From assembly GCF_021391495.1 (NCBI RefSeq), contig NZ_CP090063.1, positions 1,426,001-1,490,000 on the forward strand: a stretch of 64,000 nt of DNA, in the 5' to 3' direction. Of the stretch, positions 1 to 7,215 are shown piece after piece. The position numbers were made by a program, and so were the translations under genes. How positions within the stretch are numbered: the stretch's first letter is position 1; every line of letters begins with the position of its first letter. The stretch comes from Amycolatopsis acidiphila. Lineage in GTDB: Bacteria; Actinomycetota; Actinomycetes; Mycobacteriales; Pseudonocardiaceae. The notes under the pieces were generated by a model. The model was not told the origin of the DNA, did no database searches, and saw only the letters and a program-made list of their open reading frames with translations.

Positions 1-81
1 CAGGCGGAGCGGTTGCTGGGAGGTTACCTGGACGACGCGGAGCGGCAACTGGTGGAGGCCTACCGGAACAAGTCCCTTTAG
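1..81 (+). CDS. C-terminal end of an unidentified protein (partial)
   Basis: An open frame runs in from the left edge and ends at a TAG at 79-81. The 26 visible codons end in ...VEAYRNKSL and use G or C at most third positions, so this looks like a real gene end. It is too short to assign a function. It converges on bcp across a 434-base gap filled with repeats. Confidence 0.6.
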   Translation, partial: QAERLLGGYLDDAERQLVEAYRNKSL

Positions 82-114
82 GGCGGTCGGGGAGGCGGGG
101 CGCAGCTGACCCCG

Positions 115-330
115 GAGTTGGGTGGTCATCCCGTCGCCTGAACTCGCGGCATCACTTTGAGCCAGGGCCGCAACATCTGCTGGGTCTGGCGGCTGGGAGC
201 ACAAAGCTTGCGGGGCTGGGTCAAAGTGATATGCACAGACCGCAGGCGACGGGATGACCACCCAACTCGACCACCTGCATGAGGTGACGTAACAGGGCTT
301 TTCCTGGCTCATCTTTGAGCCTGCCCGTCC
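115..330 (+). repeat. Nested-palindrome intergenic repeat, copy 1
   Basis: A 154-bp element (115-268) is bounded by 26-bp perfect inverted arms at 115-140 and 243-268 (right arm begins caggcgacgggatgacc). Inside it, 151-173 pairs with 208-230 in about 20 of 23 positions, starting with atcactttga against tcaaagtgat. To its right are two small hairpins (272-286 and 308-323, ggctca-tctt-tgagcc). The whole stretch is repeated in reverse orientation at 53083-53300. There is no coding sequence in it. It lies in a convergent gap. Confidence 0.9.
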
Positions 331-364
331 GGCTACGCCCGTTCCACCCCGATTTTTGATCGTT

Positions 365-425
365 CAGCGGTCGGCACGCCGGGTCAAGGCGGGAAAGATG
401 CCTTGACCCGGCGTGCCGACCGCTG
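365..425. repeat. 26-bp perfect hairpin
   Basis: Arm 365-390 is the exact reverse complement of 400-425, with a 9-nt loop (391-399). No T-run follows the stem in either direction, so it is not a textbook intrinsic terminator. Its place between two converging genes still fits a bidirectional transcription stop or an RNA 3'-end stabiliser. No second copy was found in this window. Confidence 0.8.
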
Positions 426-456
426 AAGGACGCGGGGATCGGGGTTAGGGAGCGGG

Positions 457-510
457 CTGGGCGCGGGCATTCGGCTGCCGTTGCCGGGTCGCCGTGGTGG
501 GTGGCTGGGG
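457..510 (+). repeat. Dispersed intergenic repeat 'gcgcgggcattcggctgcc', copy A
   Basis: This stretch of about 54 bases contains gcgcgggcattcggctgcc, then ttgccgggtcgccgtggtgg. Close matches occur at 33517-33571 (same strand) and 52933-53026 (opposite strand, partly duplicated). All three lie in gaps between converging genes. It stops just before the stop codon of bcp. Confidence 0.8.
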
Positions 511-515
511 TGACC

Positions 516-986
516 TCAACCCGCGATTGCCAGGTCCTTCAAGAGCTTCGCGACATGGCCGGTGGCGCGCACGTTGTACAGCGCCTTCTCGATCTTGCCC
601 TCCGGGTCCACCACGAACGTCGAGCGGATGACGCCCTGCACCACGCGGCCGTAGTTCTTCTTCTCCCCGAACGCGCCCCACTCGTTGAGCACGGCCTTGT
701 CGGGGTCGGACAGCAGCGGGAAAGTCAACTCCTCCGCCGCGACGAACTTCGCCAGCTTCTCGGGCTTGTCCGGCGAGATCCCCAGCACCTGGTAACCCGC
801 CCCGTTCAGCTGCGCGAGGCTGTCCCGGAAGTCGCAGGCCTGCTTGGTACAGCCGGGTGTCATCGCCGCCGGGTAGAAGTACACGACGACCCGTTGCCCA
901 CGGTAATCGCTGAGGGAGACCTTGTTGCCCTCGCTGTCGGACAGGGTGAAGTCGGGAGCCGGGTCACCGGTCGCGAGTCGCTGCAT
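516..986 (-). CDS. bcp: Thioredoxin-dependent thiol peroxidase (Bcp/PrxQ peroxiredoxin)
   Basis: This 156-residue protein has the length and fold signature of Bcp/PrxQ peroxiredoxins, cytosolic enzymes that reduce hydrogen peroxide and organic or fatty-acid hydroperoxides with electrons from thioredoxin. The active site reads YFYPAAMTPGCTKQAC. Cys46 is the peroxidatic cysteine in the PxxxTPGC motif, and Cys51, five residues on, is the expected resolving cysteine of the atypical two-Cys Bcp type. The N-terminal APDFTL motif is typical of the family. It begins with ATG and converges with the gene at the left edge across the repeat gap. The call is firm; the preferred substrate is unknown. Confidence 0.93.
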   Translation of the reverse strand: MQRLATGDPAPDFTLSDSEGNKVSLSDYRGQRVVVYFYPAAMTPGCTKQACDFRDSLAQLNGAGYQVLGISPDKPEKLAKFVAAEELTFPLLSDPDKAVLNEWGAFGEKKNYGRVVQGVIRSTFVVDPEGKIEKALYNVRATGHVAKLLKDLAIAG

Positions 987-1003
987 GACGCGAGCGTATC
1001 CCG

Positions 1004-1534
1004 TCAGGCGGCACCGCAGTACACGGCGACAACGGTGCTGGTGGCGGTCGGCCGCAGGGACAGCTTCATCGCGGTTTGCTGCTCCGCCACGGCGAACGCC
1101 AGTGTCACCCGGACGTCACGCCCCATGGGCAGATCCTTGCCCGCGTCGACGATCCCGCTGTAGCCCTGCGTGGGGTCCACGACCTGCTTCGCCCCGGTGC
1201 CGTCGACCGTCGCGGACACCGACAGGCCCGACAGCCGGTACGGCTGATCGCCGTCGTTGCGGATCGCGATTTCGAAGGCCACGGCCCGGTCGCTGCGCGG
1301 ATAGGCGCTGCTGCTGGGGTGGAAGGACTTCGGCGTCGACACCGAGATCGTGATCCCATCGGCGAACCGGTACTGCCCGCCGAAGTAGAGCGTCTGCTGG
1401 GCGGGCGCCGGCGCGGCCTGCAACGCGGGGCTGCCCACGTCGTTCCGGGCGACGGTTTCCGTCTGTGCGGGCGCGCCACACGCGACCAGCCCGACAAGGG
1501 CAGCCGCGACCAGGACGTGCCTCGGGGTGTGCAC
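1004..1534 (-). CDS. Secreted lipoprotein, DUF4352-like
   Basis: This 176-residue protein starts with a short basic segment and a hydrophobic stretch ending in the lipobox L16-V-A-C19, so it should be exported, cleaved and lipid-anchored at Cys19. The mature part is a beta-rich domain with phrases such as VAFEIAIRNDGDQPYRLSG, like the immunoglobulin-type DUF4352 domain of Gram-positive lipoproteins. The function of that domain is unknown. The start is GTG with a GGAAG ribosome site 8 nt upstream. It lies 17 bases upstream of bcp on the same strand and may be co-transcribed with it. Confidence 0.7.
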   Translation of the reverse strand: MHTPRHVLVAAALVGLVACGAPAQTETVARNDVGSPALQAAPAPAQQTLYFGGQYRFADGITISVSTPKSFHPSSSAYPRSDRAVAFEIAIRNDGDQPYRLSGLSVSATVDGTGAKQVVDPTQGYSGIVDAGKDLPMGRDVRVTLAFAVAEQQTAMKLSLRPTATSTVVAVYCGAA

Positions 1535-1723
1535 AGCGGCAACTTCCTTTACTCGTCACGTCGGCCCCGGCTGCGCCGTTCGGGGTAGGCACTTCTGCCG
1601 GGACTCGTCCACTCTGGCGGGACTCTCGCGTGACGGCGAGCCGTGGCGCGGGGTTGACGCGGACCTGGTGTAGGGCTGTGGCCGATCTGTGATCGGAGCG
1701 GTACCGGCGGTGAGCGCTGTCAC

Positions 1724-1906
1724 TCAGGTCGCGAGCGCGAAGAACAGGATGAAGCCGCCGACGGCGATCAGCCACACCACGATCAACCAGCCGAAATCAC
1801 GCCAGGGATCGACGGTGTGGTTGTCCTCGCCGGGCACGTACACGCCGCGCTGCTCGAACCAGTCGGCCCAGCGCAACATCCAGCGGAACGGGTTGCGACG
1901 CGGCAT
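1724..1906 (-). CDS. Small single-pass membrane protein
   Basis: This 60-residue protein has an Arg/Trp-rich N-terminus (MPRRNPFRWMLRWADWFEQ), a polar middle and one C-terminal transmembrane segment of about 20 residues (roughly 38-58). The frame stays open to an ATG at 1978, but the ATG at 1904-1906 is preferred because GGAGGTGAG lies 8 nt upstream. I do not recognise the family. It is divergent from the membrane-anchored gene at 2080 and shares its regulatory gap, which carries a CRP-like site. Confidence 0.65.
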   Translation of the reverse strand: MPRRNPFRWMLRWADWFEQRGVYVPGEDNHTVDPWRDFGWLIVVWLIAVGGFILFFALAT

Positions 1907-2001
1907 GGACCTCACCTCCTCGGAAACACGGTACGGCCTTGCCCAGATGGGCACTTCCGCTACCTCGATGTCACTCATCGTCGAAAGTTCTCTCGATTGG
2001 A

Positions 2002-2017
2002 TGTGATCTTTATCACT
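2002..2017. promoter_or_regulatory. CRP/GlxR-like operator
   Basis: The sequence tgtgatctttatcact fits the CRP-family consensus TGTGA-N6-TCACA with one mismatch. It lies between the divergent genes at 1906 and 2080. A weak -35/-10 pair (ctgaca 2021-2026, ttaagt 2045-2050, 18-nt spacer) follows it, so the site would sit just upstream of a promoter reading right. Binding is inferred from sequence only. Confidence 0.5.
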
Positions 2018-2079
2018 AAACTGACAACGAACTGGTAACGACGGTTAAGTATGTTGCGGACAGTGACGAACGAGGGGTT

Positions 2080-2811
2080 GTGAGTGTGCCGAGTAACGAG
2101 GTGAATTCCCGACGGGGTGACGACGGCGAGCAGTTGACCGTCGCCGAACTGCTGCGCCGCGAGGGCGTTACGCAGGAGCTGCCCGTCGTGAAGGACCCCG
2201 TCGATGATGCCCCGACCGAGCGCATCCCGGTGGTCGAGCTCCTGCGCCGTGAGGGCCGGTGGAACAAGCGCAAGGCGAGCAAGGTGGGGGCACTCGCCGC
2301 CGGGGTCGCCGCGCTGGCCGGCGTGGCCGTGACCGCGCTGAGCGCCGGTCAACTGCACGACACCGCCGCCTCCGCGGGTGGGGGCGCCGGCGGGCCGTAC
2401 ATCCCGCCCGAGGCGAAGACGAGCCAGCTGGGCAGCCCGCCGAGCCTGGCCTCCAGCGAGACGACGACGCCCGACGGCACGTCCATCGGACAGGTCGCGA
2501 CGCGCCAGGTGGCCGCGGACGGCACGTCCTCGGCGGACCGCACGCAGTCCGCCACCGGCGAATCCAGCGGCGCCCAGGCGCGCAGCGGGTCCGCCGGGCA
2601 GGCGCCGGTGGCCGCGCAGCCGACGCAGGACTCCACGACGACGGGCAGCAGCACGACGACGCGGTCCGAGCCGCCGACGGGCAGCACCACGACGCAGCCG
2701 CACCAGCCCGCGGCCCACACGAGCACGCCGACGACGCCCACCGAGCAGCCCAAGGGCGGCGGCCTGCTGGGCAGTGTGGTCGGCCTGCTCGGCGGCATCC
2801 TGGGCGGCTGA
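2080..2811 (+). CDS. Membrane-anchored Ser/Thr/Gly-rich protein with duplicated ELLRREG motif
   Basis: This 243-residue protein starts with GTG. A cytoplasmic N-terminus of about 65 residues holds the motif ELLRREG twice, at 23-29 and 53-59, exactly 30 residues apart. One transmembrane segment (about 68-90) leads to a long low-complexity outer part rich in Ser, Thr, Gln, Pro and Ala. The chain ends in a hydrophobic glycine-rich tail, GGLLGSVVGLLGGILGG. The arrangement suggests a type II anchored cell-surface protein with a short cytoplasmic docking motif. The family and function are unknown. A CRP-like site precedes it. Confidence 0.65.
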   Translation: MSVPSNEVNSRRGDDGEQLTVAELLRREGVTQELPVVKDPVDDAPTERIPVVELLRREGRWNKRKASKVGALAAGVAALAGVAVTALSAGQLHDTAASAGGGAGGPYIPPEAKTSQLGSPPSLASSETTTPDGTSIGQVATRQVAADGTSSADRTQSATGESSGAQARSGSAGQAPVAAQPTQDSTTTGSSTTTRSEPPTGSTTTQPHQPAAHTSTPTTPTEQPKGGGLLGSVVGLLGGILGG

Positions 2812-2916
2812 ACCATAAACCGGATTGATGGTCGGTAGCCGAAGGAGTTATTTCCTCTAGGGGCACAACGGTTTCTAGTGTCGACGTGAAGCCAGTCACT
2901 GTTGACAGGAGCGTTG

Positions 2917-4203
2917 ATGCCGCACCCGCTGACCCAGCTGAAGGTTCAGACAGTCCGCAAGCCGGCGCAGGCGCCGGTGCACGAGATCACCGCCGACGTG
3001 TGTGTCGTCGGCGCGGGGGTCGCGGGCACCTCGGCGGCGATCGAGAGTGCGAAGCTCGGGCGCGACGTCGTGCTGATCGACTCGCTGCCGGTGCTCGGCG
3101 GGCAGATGGTGAACTCGCTGATCGGCCTGTTCTGCGGGGTGTTCGGCAACGCGCCGGACTACCGGCAGCTCACCCACGGCATGTTCGACGAGATCTTCGC
3201 CGACCTCGGCCCGAGTGGCGACCTGCACTTCAACCGCGGCCACACGATGACCGTGCAGTACGACGAGGTGGTCCTCGGCCGCTGGATCGAGGAGCGGATC
3301 CGTCAGCTGGGCGTCCGGGTCGTGCTCGGCACGGTCATCCAGGACGTCGAGGTGCACGAGGGCCGGATCGAGTCGGTGTCCTTCGCGTCCCGATACGGCA
3401 ACCTGACCGTCCGCGCGACCGGCTTCGTGGACTCGACCGGCGACGCGGCGCTGGCCTGGGAGGCCGGGCTGCCCTGCCGGATCCCCGAGCGCACGATCTA
3501 CGGCTCCCAGCAGATCATCCTCGAGCACCTCGACGAGACCCACAAACCCGAGGCGAAGGAGCTGGCCGAGCGCGTCGACGCGAAGGCAGGCGAATACGGC
3601 CTGATGCGCCACGACGGCCTCGCGTTCTTCTTCCCCGGCCGCAACACCGCGGTCATGAACATGACGCACATCGAGGCGCCGCTCGACCCGGTCGAGGCCT
3701 CCGACGCGCAGCTCGAAGGCAAGGCGCAGGCCGACCGCGTCGTGCACTTCCTGCGCACGGAGTACCCGAAGGCGTTCGGCGAGGCGAAGGTGCGCGCGTA
3801 CGGCTTTCCTGGCCGCCGCCAGACGCGCTGGCTCGCGGGCGTGCACCAGCTGACCCTCGACGAGGTGCGCACCGGGCACCGCTTCGAGGACTCGGTCGCC
3901 CGCACGGCGTGGCCGATCGAGCTGCACGACCGGCCCGAGGGCTACGTGTGGGAGCTGTTCGAGGCCGACCACCTGCACTACGTGCCGCTGCGCAGCATGC
4001 TCCCGCCGGACGTGCACAACCTCGTCGCCGCGGGCCGCTGCGTCGACGGCGACGCCGCCGCGCTGTCCAGCATCCGCGTGATGGGCCCGTGTGCGGCGAT
4101 GGGCGCCGGTGCCGCGCACGCGCTGGACCTCGCGGGCAAGGAAAGCGTCCACGACGTCAAGCCCGCCGAGCTGCACGACCGGCTCACGGCGAACCTGGAC
4201 TGA
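2917..4203 (+). CDS. FAD-dependent oxidoreductase (FAD_oxidored family)
   Basis: This 428-residue flavoprotein has an N-terminal Rossmann motif (VGAGVAGTSAAIESAKLG; glycines at 32, 34 and 37) and the C-terminal FAD-contact block GRCVDGDAAALSSIRVMGPC. These are typical of the FAD_oxidored family, whose members often sit in carbohydrate or hydroxy-acid catabolic operons; the substrate cannot be read from sequence. The ATG at 2917 is preferred over an upstream TTG at 2902 because AGGAG lies 5 nt before it. It is the first gene of an operon, and the IlvD/EDD gene starts 4 nt after its stop, so it probably oxidises or reduces an intermediate made by the dehydratases downstream. Confidence 0.82.
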   Translation: MPHPLTQLKVQTVRKPAQAPVHEITADVCVVGAGVAGTSAAIESAKLGRDVVLIDSLPVLGGQMVNSLIGLFCGVFGNAPDYRQLTHGMFDEIFADLGPSGDLHFNRGHTMTVQYDEVVLGRWIEERIRQLGVRVVLGTVIQDVEVHEGRIESVSFASRYGNLTVRATGFVDSTGDAALAWEAGLPCRIPERTIYGSQQIILEHLDETHKPEAKELAERVDAKAGEYGLMRHDGLAFFFPGRNTAVMNMTHIEAPLDPVEASDAQLEGKAQADRVVHFLRTEYPKAFGEAKVRAYGFPGRRQTRWLAGVHQLTLDEVRTGHRFEDSVARTAWPIELHDRPEGYVWELFEADHLHYVPLRSMLPPDVHNLVAAGRCVDGDAAALSSIRVMGPCAAMGAGAAHALDLAGKESVHDVKPAELHDRLTANLD

Positions 4204-4207
4204 CGCC

Positions 4208-5875
4208 ATGCAGCTGCGCAGCAACTTCGAGAAGGGCACGTCCCGCTGGGCGACCCGCCGTGCGCAGTGGCGCGCGCTCGGGCTGTCGGACGAGGACATG
4301 GAAAAGCCCAAGATCGCCGTGGTGAACTCGTCCTCGGACCTCGCGATCTGCTACAGCCACCTCGACGACATCGCCCGCAGGGCCAAGGATGCCATCCGCG
4401 CGGCGGGCGGCATCGGGTTCGAGGTGCGCACGACCGCGCCGTCGGACTTCATCCACAGCGCGGGCGGGCGCGGCGGCTACATCCTCGCCAGCCGCGACCT
4501 GATCGTGAACGACATCGAGGCCGGGGTCGAGGGCGCGCTGCTGGACGGCATGGTGTGCCTGGCCTCCTGTGACAAGACCGCGCCCGCGCAGCTGATGGCG
4601 GCCGGGCGGCTGAACATCCCGACGATCGTCGTCGCCTGCGGGTACCAGCCGTGCGGCACGTTCCGGGGCGAGCACTGCGACATCGAGGACGTGTTCCTCG
4701 CCGCGGGGCACGTCGCGCAGGGCAGGCTCGGTGTCGACGAGCTGACCGAGATGAGCGAGAACGCCGTGCTGGGGGCCGGGGTCTGTGCCGGGATGGGCAC
4801 CGCGAACTCGATGCACATCGTCTGCGAGGCGCTCGGCATGGCGCTGCCGGGCAGCACGCCGGTGGCGGCGAACAGCGCGCCGATGTGGGACACCGTCGAG
4901 CGCGCGGGGCAGCGCATCGTCGAGCTGGTGCGCGACGGGCTGAAGCCGCGGGACGTGCTGACGCCGGGCGCCTTCGCGAACGCCGTGATGGCCGTGCTCG
5001 CGATCAGCGGTTCGATCAACTGCGTCAAGCACCTGCAGGCCGTCGCCGCCGAAGCCGAGTGCGACGTGGATGTCTACGGGCTGTTCGAGAGGCTCGCCGA
5101 CGACGTGCCGCTGCTCGCCGCGGTCCGGCCCAACGGCCCGCACTCGATCGAGCAGTTCGAGGCCGCCGGTGGCGCCGCCGCCGTGCTCAAGCAGCTGGAA
5201 GGCTTGCTGCACAAGGAAACTCTGACCGTTACCGGCCGCACCACGGGAGAGCACCTGGCCTCCACCGAGGTCGCCGATCCGGAGATCATCCGCCCCGCCG
5301 ACCGGCCACTGGGCAGGCGCCCGGCAGTCGTCCTGGTGCGGGGTTCGCTCGCCCCCGCGACCGGGATCGTCAAGCTCGCCGTCGCCGAGGAACGGCGGCT
5401 CACCTTCGAGGGCAGGGCGATCGTCTACGACTCGCCCGAGGACGCGATGACCGGCCTGCGCGACGGGGAGATCCGCGAGGGGCACGTGCTCGTGCTGCGC
5501 GGGCAGGGCCCGAAAGGCAGCCCCGGCATGGGAATGGCGTCGCGGCCGGTGTTCGCGCTCGACGGCGCCGGGCTCACCGGCAAGGTCGCGGTGGTGACCG
5601 ACGGGCAGCTGTCCGGCCTGGTGAACAAGGGGATCGTGGTCGGCGAGGTCTCGCCGGAGGCCGCCGACGGCGGACCGCTCGCGCTCGTCGAGAACGGCGA
5701 CCGGATCGTCATCGACGTCGCCGCCCGCACGGCAGACCTCGACGTCCCCGAGGACGTCCTGGCCGAGCGCCGCACGCGGCTCGCACGGACGCCCGTGCCG
5801 GCCCGGCCCGGGTGGTTGTCGATCTACCAGCACGTCGTCCGGCCGCTTCAGGAAGGCGCAGTGTTGCGCGGTTAG
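4208..5875 (+). CDS. IlvD/EDD-family iron-sulfur dehydratase
   Basis: This 555-residue enzyme belongs to the dihydroxy-acid / sugar-acid dehydratase family, which converts 2,3-dihydroxy acids into 2-keto acids. Three cysteines expected to bind the cluster are visible: C48 (ICYSHLD), C121 (SCDKTAP, with the Lys of the Mg site next to it) and C193 (VCAGMGTANSM). The C-terminal TDGQLSGLVNKGIVVGEVSPEA block carries the conserved catalytic-Ser region, but differs from the usual GRFSGG form of biosynthetic IlvD. That and the operon context point to a catabolic acid rather than valine or isoleucine synthesis. The start ATG is 4 nt after the flavoprotein stop. Confidence 0.85.
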   Translation: MQLRSNFEKGTSRWATRRAQWRALGLSDEDMEKPKIAVVNSSSDLAICYSHLDDIARRAKDAIRAAGGIGFEVRTTAPSDFIHSAGGRGGYILASRDLIVNDIEAGVEGALLDGMVCLASCDKTAPAQLMAAGRLNIPTIVVACGYQPCGTFRGEHCDIEDVFLAAGHVAQGRLGVDELTEMSENAVLGAGVCAGMGTANSMHIVCEALGMALPGSTPVAANSAPMWDTVERAGQRIVELVRDGLKPRDVLTPGAFANAVMAVLAISGSINCVKHLQAVAAEAECDVDVYGLFERLADDVPLLAAVRPNGPHSIEQFEAAGGAAAVLKQLEGLLHKETLTVTGRTTGEHLASTEVADPEIIRPADRPLGRRPAVVLVRGSLAPATGIVKLAVAEERRLTFEGRAIVYDSPEDAMTGLRDGEIREGHVLVLRGQGPKGSPGMGMASRPVFALDGAGLTGKVAVVTDGQLSGLVNKGIVVGEVSPEAADGGPLALVENGDRIVIDVAARTADLDVPEDVLAERRTRLARTPVPARPGWLSIYQHVVRPLQEGAVLRG

Positions 5876-5886
5876 GGAGTGAGCAC

Positions 5887-7215
5887 GTGGAGAACCTTTC
5901 CAGCCAAGCGAAACGGTCCATTTCCGGCGGCGTGTTCGGGATGTTCGTCGACACCTTCGACGTCTACCTGCCGGCGCTGGTCCTCCCGGCGGCGATGACC
6001 TACTTCCTGCCGCCCTCGATGTCCCCGGCGACCTCGGTCACGGTCTCCACCCTGCTGTTCTGCGTCAGCCTGCTCGGCCGCCCGATCGGCGGACTGGTGT
6101 TCGGCAACCTCAGCGACCGCGTCGGGCGCAAGCGGGTCACGCTCGTCTCGGCGGGCGGGTTCACCGCCTGCACGCTGCTGATCAGCGTCCTGCCCGGCTA
6201 CTCGAGCTGGGGAATCGCGGTGGTCGTGGTGTTCGCACTGCTGCGGCTGGTCAACGGGGTCTTCCTCGGCGGCGGGTACGCCGCGCCGATCCCGCTGGCG
6301 TTCGAGCATTCGCCGCGCCACCTGCGCGGCCTCGTCGGCGGGCTGATCGCGGCCGCGGCGCCCGCCGCGTTCCTGGTGATCAGCCTGATCCAGGTGCTCG
6401 CACTGCGGCAGCTGCCCAAGGCGGACTTCCTGTCCTGGGGCTGGCGGCTCCCGTTCTTCCTCGGCGTGCTGCTCGGCATCGGCTACTTCGTGCACTACCT
6501 GCGGGTCGGCGAGGGCAACGAGAGCTACTGGGCCGCCCGGCGTGCGGAGCGGCGTCAGCCCGTGCGGGAACTGTTCACCAGGGGCAACGCGAAAGCGCTC
6601 CTCCAGGTGTTCCTGCTGACCTCCGGGTACTGGTTCGCCGCGCAGATGGCGGTGTCGCTGCTGCCTTCCCTGCTCACCGGGGAACTCCACCAGAGCGCGA
6701 CGAATGTCGCCTTGCTCACGCTCGTCGGCAGCGTGTTCACTATTTTCTCGGTGATCGGCTTCGCGGTGCTGGGGCAACGGATCGGGCGGCGCAAGGTGCT
6801 GCTCGGGGTCGGCGTCGCCATCACCGTGGTCACCGCGCTCACGTTCGCGCTGATGGTGCACTTCGCCGAGGCGCGCACCGGGTTCCTCGCGGTCGCCGTC
6901 ATGGGGATCATCGCGAACGCGCTGACGTCGGGGCCGCTCGGCGCGCTGATCACCTATCTCAACGAGCGGTTCCCGCTTTCCGTGCGCTCCACGGGATACA
7001 GCGTCGGCTACACGTTCGGCCTGATCCTGCCCGGCCTCTACAGCGTCTGGCTGCTGGGACTGGGCCACCTGATGCCGTACGCGTACGGCCCGGTGGTGCT
7101 GATCGTGCTCGGCGGCGTGCTCATGACCTTCGCCGTGCGCAGCGGCCCGGAGACGAAGGAGATCGACAGTCTCACCACCGATGCCCGGGTAGCGGAGAGG
7201 GAGTTGCAGGCGTGA
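5887..7215 (+). CDS. MFS transporter, MHS (metabolite:H+ symporter)-like
   Basis: This 442-residue protein has about 12 hydrophobic segments. The loop 2-3 signature GNLSDRVGRKRVTL and the shape of the N-terminal half (DVYLPALVLP, then RPIGGLVFGNL) resemble MHS-type transporters for organic acids and related solutes. It is an inner-membrane proton symporter by family. The GTG at 5887 is chosen as start because GGGAG lies 8 nt upstream and the hydrophobic region begins soon after. Its last 4 nt overlap the aconitase-X large subunit. In this operon it probably imports the substrate handled by the two dehydratases. Confidence 0.82.
   Translation: MENLSSQAKRSISGGVFGMFVDTFDVYLPALVLPAAMTYFLPPSMSPATSVTVSTLLFCVSLLGRPIGGLVFGNLSDRVGRKRVTLVSAGGFTACTLLISVLPGYSSWGIAVVVVFALLRLVNGVFLGGGYAAPIPLAFEHSPRHLRGLVGGLIAAAAPAAFLVISLIQVLALRQLPKADFLSWGWRLPFFLGVLLGIGYFVHYLRVGEGNESYWAARRAERRQPVRELFTRGNAKALLQVFLLTSGYWFAAQMAVSLLPSLLTGELHQSATNVALLTLVGSVFTIFSVIGFAVLGQRIGRRKVLLGVGVAITVVTALTFALMVHFAEARTGFLAVAVMGIIANALTSGPLGALITYLNERFPLSVRSTGYSVGYTFGLILPGLYSVWLLGLGHLMPYAYGPVVLIVLGGVLMTFAVRSGPETKEIDSLTTDARVAERELQA

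Noticed and set aside
115..268. A complete insertion sequence
   Set aside because: It has terminal inverted arms but no transposase reading frame and no visible target-site duplication, so it is at most a MITE-like element.
365..425. An intrinsic terminator for bcp
   Set aside because: The stem is strong, but neither side has a T-run in the right place, so it is reported only as a hairpin.
82..515. A tRNA or small RNA gene in the first gap
   Set aside because: No cloverleaf, anticodon arm or CCA end is visible; the structure is explained by the repeats.
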